Source: Rouxiella sp. WC2420 (lineage in GTDB: Bacteria; Pseudomonadota; Gammaproteobacteria; Enterobacterales; Enterobacteriaceae). From it: a DNA stretch of 64,000 nucleotides. Shown one piece after another: positions 37,905 to 46,849 of this stretch. The notes under the pieces are model-generated. The model was not told where the DNA came from. It made no database searches and worked only from the letters and a program-made list of their open reading frames with translations. Location of the stretch: NCBI RefSeq assembly GCF_041200025.1, contig NZ_CP165628.1:2914001-2978000 (forward strand), written 5' to 3'. Position 1 is the first letter of the stretch. Each line of letters starts with the position of its first letter. The position numbers and the translations under genes were made by a program.

Positions 37905-38561
37905 ATGACTAAGCCAACCGCACATACCTATTTTGATTTTGCGTCCTTAACCGAGCGCGAGCGCTATAAAATTCTGATTGGCACGGTGATCCCTCGCCCA
38001 ATCGCGCTGGTCACCACGCTCAGCAAAGAAGGTTTACCCAATGCCGGTCCTTTTAGTTTTTTTAATGTTCTGACCCACGATCCGGCAATAGTCGCGATTG
38101 GGGTAGAAAATTACTCTGATATGCGCTTCAAGGACACGGCGCGCAATATTCGTGAGACCGGTGAGTTTACCGTGCATATCGTCGACGATGCCCTGGTCAG
38201 CCAGATGGAAGTTTGCGCCATCAAGTTTGGCCCCGAGGTCGATGAGCTTGAAGCCGCAGGGCTGGAAACCGTGCCGGGGGAAAAGGTGCGCAGTCCGCGC
38301 ATTCTTGCCGCACCCGCCGCGCTGGAATGCCGTCGCCACACTATTCTTCAGGTCGGGGCAGCGCGTGAAATTATTTTAGGTGAAGTCGTCGGAGTCTATG
38401 TGCGCAGTGACGCGGTGGATCCCGAAAATCTGCATATCGATCAGCAGCTGATGGATGCGGTTGGAAGAATGGGAGGCAATACCTATTGCAGAACGCGAGA
38501 TCAGTTTGATGTTAAAACGCTAACTCAAGATCAGTGGGAGGAAAGACAATTGACGAAATAA
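37905..38561 (+). CDS. Flavin reductase-domain protein
   Basis: ATG 37905 directly follows the M24 stop codon, with GGAGCC as ribosome site. The 218-residue protein has the FMN-binding split-barrel pattern: ILIGTVIPRPIALVTTLSKEGLPNAGPFSFFNVLTHDPAIVAIGV and NIRETGEFTVHIVDD. Such proteins reduce FMN with NAD(P)H for a partner monooxygenase or work as stand-alone FMN enzymes. No monooxygenase is in the run, so it may serve one elsewhere or act alone. It is probably the last enzyme gene before the porin. Confidence 0.88.
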   Translation: MTKPTAHTYFDFASLTERERYKILIGTVIPRPIALVTTLSKEGLPNAGPFSFFNVLTHDPAIVAIGVENYSDMRFKDTARNIRETGEFTVHIVDDALVSQMEVCAIKFGPEVDELEAAGLETVPGEKVRSPRILAAPAALECRRHTILQVGAAREIILGEVVGVYVRSDAVDPENLHIDQQLMDAVGRMGGNTYCRTRDQFDVKTLTQDQWEERQLTK

Positions 38562-38668
38562 GACTAATTAACGCCACTGCCCAATAATGACCTAATTCAC
38601 TTTTAATTTATTAATAACACCCCCGCAGTCAGGGGGGCAATAATTATTCCAGACAGGGTAAATACTCA

Positions 38669-39745
38669 ATGATGAAGCGTTTATTAGCGGTGGCCACTCT
38701 GCTACTGCTGGATAGCCTGTGCCCCACTCAGGCGGTAGAAATATATAACAAAGACGGCAACCAATTAAATTTAAACGACACAATTAAAGTCTCGCACGCG
38801 TTTTCGGGTGACGATAATAATAACGGTGACAAGTCGTCAAATATTCAGGGCGGTTTTAGCGGTCAAACAAAAATAAGCAATAAATTGACTGGTTATGGTA
38901 CCTGGTCATATCAATTTAGCCTGCATAATACCGAGGGAGGAAGCGATGCTCAAAACGGCAATGCGACCCGTCTCGGCTTTGCCGGGCTTAAGTATGACAA
39001 GTGGGGCTCTATTGACTATGGCCGTAACTTTGGTCTGGTGTATGACGTGCTCGGCAATACCGACATGCTGCCGTACTTTGGCGGCGACTCGGCCTACAAT
39101 GACGTTTTTGTGGCCGGGCGCTCTTCTGGGCTACTGACTTGGCGTAACAAGGGATTCTTCGGGCTGGTTGATGGCCTGAGCGTTGCCGCGCAGTATGAGG
39201 GCAAAAACGATCGCACCGGCAGCGCGGACGTGGTGACGCGCTCAAACGGCGATGGCTTTGCCGTCTCTGCCTCTTACGCTTTCGATTCGGGCATCAGCCT
39301 GGTGGGCGCCTATGCCAGCTTCGACCGCACCACCGCGCAAAATGAGTTATCACTCGGTGAGGGTAAAAAAGCGCAGAACTGGGCAACCTCTATAAAATAT
39401 GATGCTAACCAAATCTATCTGGCCGCGGTATTCGGTCAAACGTTGAACGCAACGCCAATTAACGGTGGCTTTGCCAACAAGGCACAAAATATAGAAGTGG
39501 TGGCTCAGTATCAATTTCTCAATGGTTTACGTCCTTCATTAGGATATGTTTCATCTAAAGGCAAAGATATTGAGAATATTGGCAATGCCGACATCTTCAA
39601 ATATGCCTCCGTCGGCGGCTATTATTACTTTAATAAAAACATGTCATTATTCAGTGAATATCGCATTAACCTGCTCAAGGATAATAATACGTTAGGGCTA
39701 TCGACTAATGACATCCTGGCCGTGGGGCTGGTTTATCAGTTTTAA
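38669..39745 (+). CDS. Outer-membrane general porin
   Basis: The 358-residue protein has a signal peptide (MMKRLLAVATLLLLDSLCPTQA) and begins the mature part with VEIYNKDGNQLNL, the OmpC/OmpF-type start. Repeated amphipathic strands follow, with the constriction-loop element FGGDSAYNDVFVAGRSSGLLTWRNKGFFGLVDGLSVAAQYEGKN and the C-terminal ...AVGLVYQF ending in Phe. Located at the end of the importer run, it probably lets the same compound through the outer membrane. A 107-bp gap before it could hold its own promoter. Confidence 0.93.
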   Translation: MMKRLLAVATLLLLDSLCPTQAVEIYNKDGNQLNLNDTIKVSHAFSGDDNNNGDKSSNIQGGFSGQTKISNKLTGYGTWSYQFSLHNTEGGSDAQNGNATRLGFAGLKYDKWGSIDYGRNFGLVYDVLGNTDMLPYFGGDSAYNDVFVAGRSSGLLTWRNKGFFGLVDGLSVAAQYEGKNDRTGSADVVTRSNGDGFAVSASYAFDSGISLVGAYASFDRTTAQNELSLGEGKKAQNWATSIKYDANQIYLAAVFGQTLNATPINGGFANKAQNIEVVAQYQFLNGLRPSLGYVSSKGKDIENIGNADIFKYASVGGYYYFNKNMSLFSEYRINLLKDNNTLGLSTNDILAVGLVYQF

Positions 39746-39750
39746 TCCTG

Positions 39751-39832
39751 TCACCTTCCTGCTTAATACGTTTATCAGGCATACTCTGAGCCATAGCTCA
39801 GGGGCCTGTGACGGCTACAGGCAGGAAGGTGA
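39751..39832. repeat. Nested inverted repeats after the porin gene
   Basis: A 12-bp perfect outer stem (TCACCTTCCTGC 39751-39762 with GCAGGAAGGTGA 39821-39832) encloses two hairpins: CTGAGC/GCTCAG (39786-39801) and GCCTGT/ACAGGC (39804-39822, its last two bases shared with the outer arm). The result would be a three-way folded RNA. No T-run follows. Confidence 0.7.
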
Positions 39833-40015
39833 ATTGGGCCGGGTTCTTAATTGGGCTCCTTACTATCGAAATTTTTTAACGAACAGCGGAATTTCAGCAT
39901 TTATCAGCGCTAAAAAACACCATCAAATACGGTTGTAGATAGTCAAATTCAAATAAAAGAGAACGGTTAAATGTTTAGTTTTCAAACGAAGAAAATGTAA
40001 AAAAGATTCAGACTA

Positions 40016-40496
40016 TCAACCTACCTGGTTTCTGATGTCCCTTGCCGGAGGGTTACCAAACATACGCGCGTATTCACGGGTAACAGGCATCAAGTAAAGC
40101 CTCATCAGCGAAATTGACGGATATGCTTTCGGTCAATGGGGCATCGATTGCGGGAGGCATTGCATGGAGTAACTCGCTGAGCAGTGTGAAATCCAGCGTC
40201 AGACGCACAGCCAAATAGGGAGTAGTGTCGCTTGCAACCGTTATTTTTCCCATAGCTGGCAGATCGATGGCCGCCATAAACACCTGCCCGGCTGAATAAC
40301 TAATTATCCGCTCGCCGATTTGCAGTTGTTTTTCACCTTGCAAAATTAAACTAATAAAGGGCGGATAAATTTCCGGCGGTAAAACCACAGGCTTAGAGAT
40401 TCGGTATAGGTCTGTCCGCGGTGTGAGTGTCTGCGTCAGCTCGCCTGCACAATGTTTCTGCACAAAATCTCTCATCAGTCTGAGTGTGTAACTCAT
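40016..40496 (-). pseudogene. AraC-family regulator with internal deletion
   Basis: From ATG 40496 the frame encodes the AraC_N ligand domain (residues 1-140: SYTLRLMRDFVQKHCAGE..., VVLPPEIYPPFISLILQGEKQLQIG) and ends after LLDACYP. One frame over, the very end of an AraC protein continues (REYARMFGNPPARDIRNQVG, stop at 40016-40018). The roughly 130 residues between them, including both helix-turn-helices, are gone, so the product cannot bind DNA. It is divergent from an SDR gene, a usual target of this regulator type. Confidence 0.85.
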
Positions 40497-40663
40497 CTCA
40501 TCATTCTCTAGTGGCGTCCATCGACGAAAAAAAACACAATTAGGCAAATTTTAGACAGCATTGTGACAGCATACCCTAGTGAGTGTGCTTTATGCTTTTA
40601 TCCATCAGGCGACTGCTTGTAAATCACAAAAATGTATTGGTTATCCGAGCAGAGGCAATATGC

Positions 40664-41395
40664 ATGAAAATAAAAGATGCAGTAATACTGATAACCGGCG
40701 CTTCGTCAGGAATTGGTGCAGCGACTGCCAGTGCGGCAGCGAAAAGAGGGGCGCGAGTCGTTCTGCTGGCGCGTCGTAAAGCGCGCATTGAGTCGTTAGC
40801 CGCAGAGTTGGGAAATGCGCTGGCGGTAGAGTGCGATGTAACCGATCCTGACCAGATTAATCTGGCAGTTCAGGCAGTCATTGACCGCTTCGGACGAATT
40901 GATGTGTTAATTAATAATGCTGGGCAAGGGATGAACGCCGCAGTTGAGGAGATTAACATCCCTGACTTTCGGGCACTGCTTGAACTTAACCTGATTGCAC
41001 CACTGACAATGATGCAGGCCGTTGTTCCATCGATGGTAAAACAGGCTGCGGGCACCATTATCAACATCAGTTCAGGGGCAACGTTGGCAACCTATCCAGG
41101 TTCGGCTGCCTACACCAGCACCAAAGCTGGTTTGAATATGCTCTCTGCTGTTGCTCGCCTGGAACTCGCCAGCGCAGGGATAACAGTGTCCACTCTACAT
41201 CCTTTCATGACGGCCACTGAATTTTATCAGACGTTGCAAACAGAGCATAATCAGGCAAAAGAGCAGGATAATAAGAGCGCCGTTGTTATGCATTCTCCTG
41301 AACGAGTCGCCCAAATGATCCTCAAGCTTATTGAAAGTGGTGAAGCACAGAGCGATTTAGTGCCTGAGGCTTATGGTGGGAGCTATCGGGAATAA
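40664..41395 (+). CDS. Short-chain dehydrogenase/reductase
   Basis: ATG 40664 (MKIKDAVILITGASSGIGAATASAAAKRG) has AGAGG eight bases upstream. The 243-residue classical SDR has the Rossmann TGASSGIG, NNAGQG, catalytic Ser in INISSGAT and YTSTK. The ARRKARIESLAAELG stretch after strand 2 favours NADP. The substrate is unknown. It is divergent from the deleted AraC gene, so normal control may be lost. Confidence 0.9.
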   Translation: MKIKDAVILITGASSGIGAATASAAAKRGARVVLLARRKARIESLAAELGNALAVECDVTDPDQINLAVQAVIDRFGRIDVLINNAGQGMNAAVEEINIPDFRALLELNLIAPLTMMQAVVPSMVKQAAGTIINISSGATLATYPGSAAYTSTKAGLNMLSAVARLELASAGITVSTLHPFMTATEFYQTLQTEHNQAKEQDNKSAVVMHSPERVAQMILKLIESGEAQSDLVPEAYGGSYRE

Positions 41396-41435
41396 CGCTT
41401 TAATGACCGGTTCACTCACTCCTAAGTAAAACAGC

Positions 41436-41455
41436 GCGGACTTGGCAACGTCCGC
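41436..41455 (+). terminator. Hairpin after the SDR gene
   Basis: GCGGAC and GTCCGC arms with an 8-base loop follow the SDR stop by 40 bases; outer ACAG/CTGT bases extend the stem. The tail is not T-rich, so it is a weak candidate. Confidence 0.45.
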
Positions 41456-41541
41456 CTGTTGGCACTTATTTGCCAGTATCAGAACCAGGGGCAGCTTTTA
41501 GCGAGATGCGATGGGCGGCAATAATGGGCATGCTGAATGTC

Positions 41542-41805
41542 TCAGTGACCGTGAACGGTCAATCCTACGAGCCGGATAACCACAGGACGGACAATCAGTA
41601 TGCAAAAGAAAGCCGCTGGCATGGCGACTTGGTAAGCATTCATCACATTTGTCATGTAATGAGCGCCCATTCCAAATTCGGCTAAAGTGATGATCAGACT
41701 CATCAGGAACGCCATAATGATCGCCATATAAAGAGCAAATATGTAGGGTGCCGTGTGTGTTGGAAGGCGGGTTTTTAGGGTATTTTTTGTGGTAGCATCA
41801 GTCAT
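41542..41805 (-). CDS. DUF2798-type small membrane protein
   Basis: The 87-residue protein has two membrane helices (about 20-42, YIFALYMAIIMAFLMSLIITLAEFG, and 53-75, VMNAYQVAMPAAFFCILIVRPVVIRLV), matching DUF2798, which has no known function. It is divergent from the LysR gene 128 bp away, which probably regulates it. The short N-terminus is polar. Confidence 0.8.
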   Translation of the reverse strand: MTDATTKNTLKTRLPTHTAPYIFALYMAIIMAFLMSLIITLAEFGMGAHYMTNVMNAYQVAMPAAFFCILIVRPVVIRLVGLTVHGH

Positions 41806-41933
41806 TGGAATATCCTGTTTAACAAAGGTAAACGAAACTGCGGCTAACTTAACAAGCTTATGAGAATGGTTGTAGAGCGGTTATGCTTTAATCATTATTA
41901 AGTAAAAGTGACGAATTCTGTATTGAGGATAAT

Positions 41934-42836
41934 ATGGACGTTTTAGGGCTGATTAGCACTTTTATCCGCGTGGTGGAAAACGGCAGTATTGCAGCGGCGG
42001 CACGTGCCAAAGGGATGAGTCCGGCAGCAGTAAGCCAGAGTCTTTCCCGTCTTGAAGCCCATTTGGGCGTGCGACTGCTCTCGCGTACCACCCGCAGCAT
42101 GACCTTAACTGAAAATGGTAAACGGTATTTCGAGAAAGTCCGTCACATTCCAAATGATATCGACCTTGCCTCGCAGGCTGCAGCAAATGAAACCAAACCG
42201 CAGGGACCTCTTTGTATCGCTACCACAGCCGCGTTTGGTCGGTACGTTCTGGCTCCACTTATGCCAGCTTTCAAAGCGTCTTTCCCCGATATTGATATTG
42301 AACTGATCAGTACCGATCGCGACGTCGATCATCGCCTGGAAGGCGTCGATGTCAGTATCCGCATCGAGGCACAACTGAATGAACAACTTATCGCCAGAAA
42401 AATCGCTTCGTTACCCTTTATATTCTGCGCGGCTCCTGCTTACCTTGACCGTGCTGGCACGCCTCAGACACCAGAAGAACTTAGCCAGCATGCCTGCCTG
42501 GTTTTCCGCTATCCAACAGACAGACGATTTTTACCCTGGGCTTTTAGGGTCAACGGACGGCCTGTCAATGCGAAACTCAACCCCGGCTTTATCAGCGATG
42601 ATATTGATATTATTGCAAAAATAGCCGTAAACGGGGGCGGCATTGCCCGTCTGGCAAGCTTTGTTGCTCAGCCGTTGATAGACAGTGGCCTGCTAAGACC
42701 TTTGTGCTGGTCAGGTCACAGTGATGAGAGCAGCATTGAGTCCCTGCCGATGAATATTTATGCCTGTGTCACAGAACGTTCGGCACTTAATTCAAAGGTC
42801 CGAAGATTTATTGAATTTTTAGAAAATGCGATTTAA
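41934..42836 (+). CDS. LysR-family regulator
   Basis: The 300-residue protein starts with a LysR helix-turn-helix (DVLGLISTFIRVVENGSIAAAARAKGMSPAAVSQSLSRLEAHLGVRLLSRTTRSMTLTENG), followed by an effector-binding domain (GPLCIATTAAFGRYVLAPLMPAF...). The type with LLSRTTRS commonly controls nearby oxidoreductase or efflux genes. Its divergent neighbour is the DUF2798 protein, the simplest target. The following 400 bp contain no gene. Confidence 0.9.
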   Translation: MDVLGLISTFIRVVENGSIAAAARAKGMSPAAVSQSLSRLEAHLGVRLLSRTTRSMTLTENGKRYFEKVRHIPNDIDLASQAAANETKPQGPLCIATTAAFGRYVLAPLMPAFKASFPDIDIELISTDRDVDHRLEGVDVSIRIEAQLNEQLIARKIASLPFIFCAAPAYLDRAGTPQTPEELSQHACLVFRYPTDRRFLPWAFRVNGRPVNAKLNPGFISDDIDIIAKIAVNGGGIARLASFVAQPLIDSGLLRPLCWSGHSDESSIESLPMNIYACVTERSALNSKVRRFIEFLENAI

Positions 42837-43236
42837 GACAAGACCGCTTTGAGGGACCAAAACTGCAGTATTGCCTGAGTAAAATGGCCAACGCCTCGAT
42901 AGTCCCGGGAAAGTCCCGTCACTCATCCCCTGACAATGAACGCCGCCATTGTCGAACTTAAATAGGAAATTATCATTCCCTATTTTGAAATTTTCGACCT
43001 ATCCGGGTTCACTTGGAAAACAGACCTACATTGTATTGTCTTGAGCAACGTGTGCAGGTCATAGGCACCCAAAAGTCTCGGGGTATTACCTCATTCAACG
43101 CATTCCCCTACGATATTAATAAATAAAATCAATTGCTTGTGTTATATACATAACAACGATTAATACAGCCCTCAAATAATAGTTGCTAAAGCAAACATTG
43201 CTATTTAAACTTATTTCACTCAATGAGGATCATAAA
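42837..43236. other. Gene-free stretch upstream of the marR-FUSC operon
   Basis: No reading frame here has a ribosome site or recognisable product. The first half is mixed in composition with a small CCCGGG/GTCCCG-rich stretch near 42900; the last 120 bases are AT-rich and should contain the operon promoter. Confidence 0.5.
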
Positions 43237-43704
43237 ATGTCTGATAAGTCTGCTGCACTCTTCGCATTAACCAATTCTTTACAGCCTGTGAAAAGAGTTT
43301 GGAGACAAGCAGCAACGCAAATCTTTGCCAATAGCGGTATCTCCATGTCTTTAGCCAATCTCGTTGTGATCGTGAATCGGAATGCTCAGGGTATTAATCA
43401 GCGGGATCTGGCGGAAGAGATAGGGATGAATCCTGGCGCTATGGTGCGCATTCTGGACCAGGGAACGGAGGCTGAGTACCTCGAGCGCCGTGAGCTTTCC
43501 AGGGACAGAAGATTCAAAACAATCTGTATCTTGCCTGCGGGTAAAAAACTGGCCGATGAAATCGAATCTTCAGCCAATAAGCTGCGCGTCCAACTGATGG
43601 AAGATGTCTCGGTTGAAGATATTGAAAATGCAACCAGGGTATTGCGCCTGTTAGAAGCGCGCGCGTCGAATTTCCTGCAAGAACACATTCATGAAAAAAA
43701 ATGA
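43237..43704 (+). CDS. MarR-family regulator of the efflux operon
   Basis: ATG 43237 (MSDKSAALFALTNSL) is placed behind GAGGAT; the upstream extension is not used. The 155-residue protein has the MarR winged helix: ISMSLANLVVIVNRNAQGINQRDLAEEIGMNPGAMVRILDQGTEAEYLERRELSRDRRFKTICILPAGKKL. MarR proteins of this kind release DNA on binding phenolic or aromatic acids. Its stop overlaps the start of the FUSC gene (43701-43704), so it heads and probably controls the operon. Confidence 0.9.
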   Translation: MSDKSAALFALTNSLQPVKRVWRQAATQIFANSGISMSLANLVVIVNRNAQGINQRDLAEEIGMNPGAMVRILDQGTEAEYLERRELSRDRRFKTICILPAGKKLADEIESSANKLRVQLMEDVSVEDIENATRVLRLLEARASNFLQEHIHEKK

Positions 43705-45632
43705 TCACCACCCGTAAAACACTTTTTGCCTTAAAAATGTTTATATCAGCAATGATTGCCTATGCGCTCGCGGTCAAAATGGGGTTAGAAAATCCCTATT
43801 GGGCAATGGTGAGTTGCTGTGTTGTGAGCAACCCGATTAGCGGCGCTGTGAGGGCCAGAGCCCTGTACCGATTTGGCGGGACCTTTACGGCAGGCATGGT
43901 GACATTGATCGTGAGTGGGCTCTTCATCAATAGCCCTATTATTTTAGTCGTTGTCATCGGCCTGATTTCTTCGATTATGCTCGGCATGTCTTTTCTTGAT
44001 CGCACACAACGGGCATATTTCTTCCAATTAGGCGCATTGACGATGATGTTGATCACCACAGCGACGATTGCTCAACCGGATAATACCTTCAGCATCGTTG
44101 TTGCCCGTGTCAGTGAAATATGTTTGGGCGTTTTATCTGTCACGTTAATCGACAGTATGATATTTCCTTCTTCTCAGGAAAAAACGCTGCATACACGTTT
44201 AAAAAGCTGGATCCGTCACTTGGAAAAATGGCAGGAGGCTAGCCTGACAGGGAAAGATAATCCGGAGATGAGGCATGAGCATCTCCGAATCTTAAATGAC
44301 CTGGCATCATTCAATCAAATGATGAGAACGCTGGGTTATGACTATTCAGTGAATAAGAAAATGCGCCAGGCAGCTATAGCAATTCAGCATCGCATCTTGC
44401 AAATTATTCCTCTTGTGTCTTCAGCCAAAAGTTCCATTGACACGATGCCTAACGCCTTAAGTGAGCGAATCTCAGAGTATGTCAATGCAGCAGTGTTGCA
44501 GATCAAATCGACAGATTATAACCGTGACCTGAATGCGAAATTAGCGGCTTCAGCTGAAAACATGTCTCAATCCGAGCGCATTCATCTTGCTGAATTTATT
44601 GATGTAATCACACAGTGGCAATCCTTGTGGCAAGAAGTTGGACAGCTAGCAGATTTTGTTGAAAATCAGGTCAGCCTCCCGGAACGACTGGATAGGCAGA
44701 TGATGCAAATCAAAGTATTTACGCCAGCGGCCGATTTTCCAAAAGCATTAAAGATGTTTGGCGGAATTATCTGCACCTACGCGTCGCTGATCGGTTTCTG
44801 GTATGCGACGGGATGGCAGCAGGGACCAAGCATGGTTTTGCTCGGTGTGGTGGCGATTGCAATGTTTGGCGGCACGGATAATCCGTCGTTTACTATCGGA
44901 ATTTTTGGCCGTTTTGTGATTATTTCAATGGTGTTGGGTGCGCTGTTAAGTTACGTACTTCAGCCCCTTGCCAATGACTATATTAGTTTTTTAATTATAA
45001 TGGCCATCTTTATTATTCCATTAGCCATGTGGGCATATACGAATCCAATGGCAACGCTAGCGATGGCGTTGTCTTTGAGTAATGTTAATTTTCAGGCTCA
45101 ATACCATCCTTATGATATGGGTTATTACCTGGAGACCACGGCAGGAACACTTTTGGGTGTCTATGTTGCCCTACTCTCATCGGCAGTTTTTCAAAATTTT
45201 GTCAGACAACGTTCACTTAGCAGGACGATGGAACATGATATCAAGAAAGTCATGCAGCCTGATTTGAAGATTAAGGTAAATGACGTTGCTAATTTTTATG
45301 AAAATGCAATGTCAAAAGCGACTGCAACTCCTGCATTTTTAAATGAAACAGTAAAGAACGAAGGAATTATGAAGTTAGTTAATTTAGGTGTGACTTTTTT
45401 AAAATTAAAAAAAGAAGCGGCTAAAATTAAAAACTTGCCTGATTACGATATCCTGATTAAGCAGCTCTTGGTATTTGACATGTCGAGAGAATTAACCAAG
45501 CCTTTAAAAACATCCTTTGAGCATGCTATAGACGAAGCCCGACTGCATAAAGAGTTTTCCTTAATCATGCTTTTGATACGAGCCAGGACGCTCCTATTTT
45601 CATATTCACAGTCTGGAGGGAATGAAAAATGA
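43701..45632 (+). CDS. FUSC-family efflux transporter (AaeB/fusaric-acid type)
   Basis: The 643-residue protein has two groups of membrane helices (about 10-155 and 355-495) separated by a soluble helical domain, the FUSC arrangement. Helix 1 starts TLFALKMFISAMIAYALAVKMGLENPYWAMVSCCVVSNP, typical of AaeB-like pumps. It would export aromatic carboxylic acids such as hydroxybenzoate or fusaric acid through the envelope with the membrane fusion protein at 45849. Translation is coupled on both sides by 4-bp overlaps. Confidence 0.92.
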   Translation: MITTRKTLFALKMFISAMIAYALAVKMGLENPYWAMVSCCVVSNPISGAVRARALYRFGGTFTAGMVTLIVSGLFINSPIILVVVIGLISSIMLGMSFLDRTQRAYFFQLGALTMMLITTATIAQPDNTFSIVVARVSEICLGVLSVTLIDSMIFPSSQEKTLHTRLKSWIRHLEKWQEASLTGKDNPEMRHEHLRILNDLASFNQMMRTLGYDYSVNKKMRQAAIAIQHRILQIIPLVSSAKSSIDTMPNALSERISEYVNAAVLQIKSTDYNRDLNAKLAASAENMSQSERIHLAEFIDVITQWQSLWQEVGQLADFVENQVSLPERLDRQMMQIKVFTPAADFPKALKMFGGIICTYASLIGFWYATGWQQGPSMVLLGVVAIAMFGGTDNPSFTIGIFGRFVIISMVLGALLSYVLQPLANDYISFLIIMAIFIIPLAMWAYTNPMATLAMALSLSNVNFQAQYHPYDMGYYLETTAGTLLGVYVALLSSAVFQNFVRQRSLSRTMEHDIKKVMQPDLKIKVNDVANFYENAMSKATATPAFLNETVKNEGIMKLVNLGVTFLKLKKEAAKIKNLPDYDILIKQLLVFDMSRELTKPLKTSFEHAIDEARLHKEFSLIMLLIRARTLLFSYSQSGGNEK

Positions 45633-45841
45633 TTGGGGAAATAAATATCGACGGGATTTTCATCTCCCCGTTACTTTTATGTCTAATCAGTGCGTTCATC
45701 ATAAGGATTTTAATTTCTAAGCTTTTTGATATTACAGGGTTCTATTCATTAATCGCCCAACGACCACTATTTGACTCTTGCTTTTTTTTAGTTATCGCCG
45801 GATTGTTATTCGTACTGTTAAATTACATAACCACACCCTGA
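45629..45841 (+). CDS. DUF1656 (AaeX-like) small membrane protein
   Basis: The 70-residue protein has two membrane helices and the DUF1656 pattern: an INIDGIFISPLL start and HRPLFDS-like QRPLFDSCFFLVIAGLLF. These proteins are found only between FUSC and HlyD genes; their exact role in the pump is not known. It overlaps the FUSC gene by four bases and ends 7 bases before the fusion-protein gene. Confidence 0.9.
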   Translation: MIGEINIDGIFISPLLLCLISAFIIRILISKLFDITGFYSLIAQRPLFDSCFFLVIAGLLFVLLNYITTP

Positions 45842-45848
45842 GGATATA

Positions 45849-46763
45849 ATGTTTCAGCAGCGTTTGAAAAAAGTCTTGCGCATATTCATAACTACACTTG
45901 TTGCTATAGTTGCAGCTATTTTTATGCTAAATTTTTATAATTATTATACTTATTATCCTCAAACACGTGATGGGAAAATTCGTGCAGATGTGGTTCCGTT
46001 GGCAACCGATGTTGCTGGCATAATTGATAAAGTTTATGTCAAAGATAACCAGCAGGTAAAGGCAGGCCAGCTTTTGCTAAGCCTCGATAAATCGCGCTTT
46101 GAAAACGCTGTAGACCAGGCAAATGCGGCCGTTGAAAAGGCGCGAGTTCAACTCGTTTCTGCAAATCGAGAAAATCAACGTTATCAGGCTATCAGAAATG
46201 CAGTCTCCGCTCAGGATCGAGATAATCGAAGCGATGCATTCGCCTCTGCAAAAGCTAACTTTGATCAGGCTCTTGCTGACCAAAAACTAGCATTAATTAA
46301 CCTTCATCACGCAGATTTATATGCTCCGGTAAGCGGGATAATCACTAACTTTTCCGTTAGACCGGGTTATTATGCCAATGACGGACAGGGGATCCTGGCT
46401 CTGGTTGATAGTAGTAGTTTCTATGTGTCAGGCTATTTCGAAGAAACCAAATTACAGCACGTAAAGGACGGGGATAAAGTCATTATCCGTGTCATGGGGG
46501 AGAACAGCATTTTGACAGGGCATGTTGAAGGGCTTTCTGCCGGAGTCGTCGACAGTGATAGATCGGCAGAAGGTACGGATATGCTGGCAAACGTTAACCC
46601 AACATTCAGTTGGATTCGTCTTGCTCAACGAATACCGGTGCGGATCGCTATTGATACGGTCCCAAAAGGATTTGCCCTCATTGCGGGCAGAACGGTTTCC
46701 GTATCGATGAAAGAAACTTCCTCTCCAGGTATGCATAACATATTTAATTTTTTCAGTTTTTAA
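45849..46763 (+). CDS. HlyD-family membrane fusion protein (AaeA-like)
   Basis: The 304-residue protein has one N-terminal membrane helix (11-33), then the lipoyl-like halves RADVVPLATDVAGIIDKVYVKDNQQVKAGQLLLSLD and LYAPVSGIITNFSVRPGYYAND around a coiled-coil hairpin (90-145), and a beta-barrel ending in RTVSVSMKET. It links the FUSC pump to an outer-membrane channel such as TolC. Last gene of the operon; a hairpin lies 46 bp downstream (46809-46827). Confidence 0.92.
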   Translation: MFQQRLKKVLRIFITTLVAIVAAIFMLNFYNYYTYYPQTRDGKIRADVVPLATDVAGIIDKVYVKDNQQVKAGQLLLSLDKSRFENAVDQANAAVEKARVQLVSANRENQRYQAIRNAVSAQDRDNRSDAFASAKANFDQALADQKLALINLHHADLYAPVSGIITNFSVRPGYYANDGQGILALVDSSSFYVSGYFEETKLQHVKDGDKVIIRVMGENSILTGHVEGLSAGVVDSDRSAEGTDMLANVNPTFSWIRLAQRIPVRIAIDTVPKGFALIAGRTVSVSMKETSSPGMHNIFNFFSF

Positions 46764-46808
46764 ATCGCTACTTTTAATTAAACCTATAAGCCATGCCTAT
46801 GTGACTAA

Positions 46809-46827
46809 GCCGTCTTAAGCCGACGGC
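46809..46827. terminator. Hairpin between convergent fusion-protein and MarR genes
   Basis: GCCGTC and GACGGC arms with a 7-base loop sit between two convergent genes. No T-run follows, so efficiency is doubtful. Confidence 0.45.
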
Positions 46828-46849
46828 CTTAACTTACCCAATGATAACA

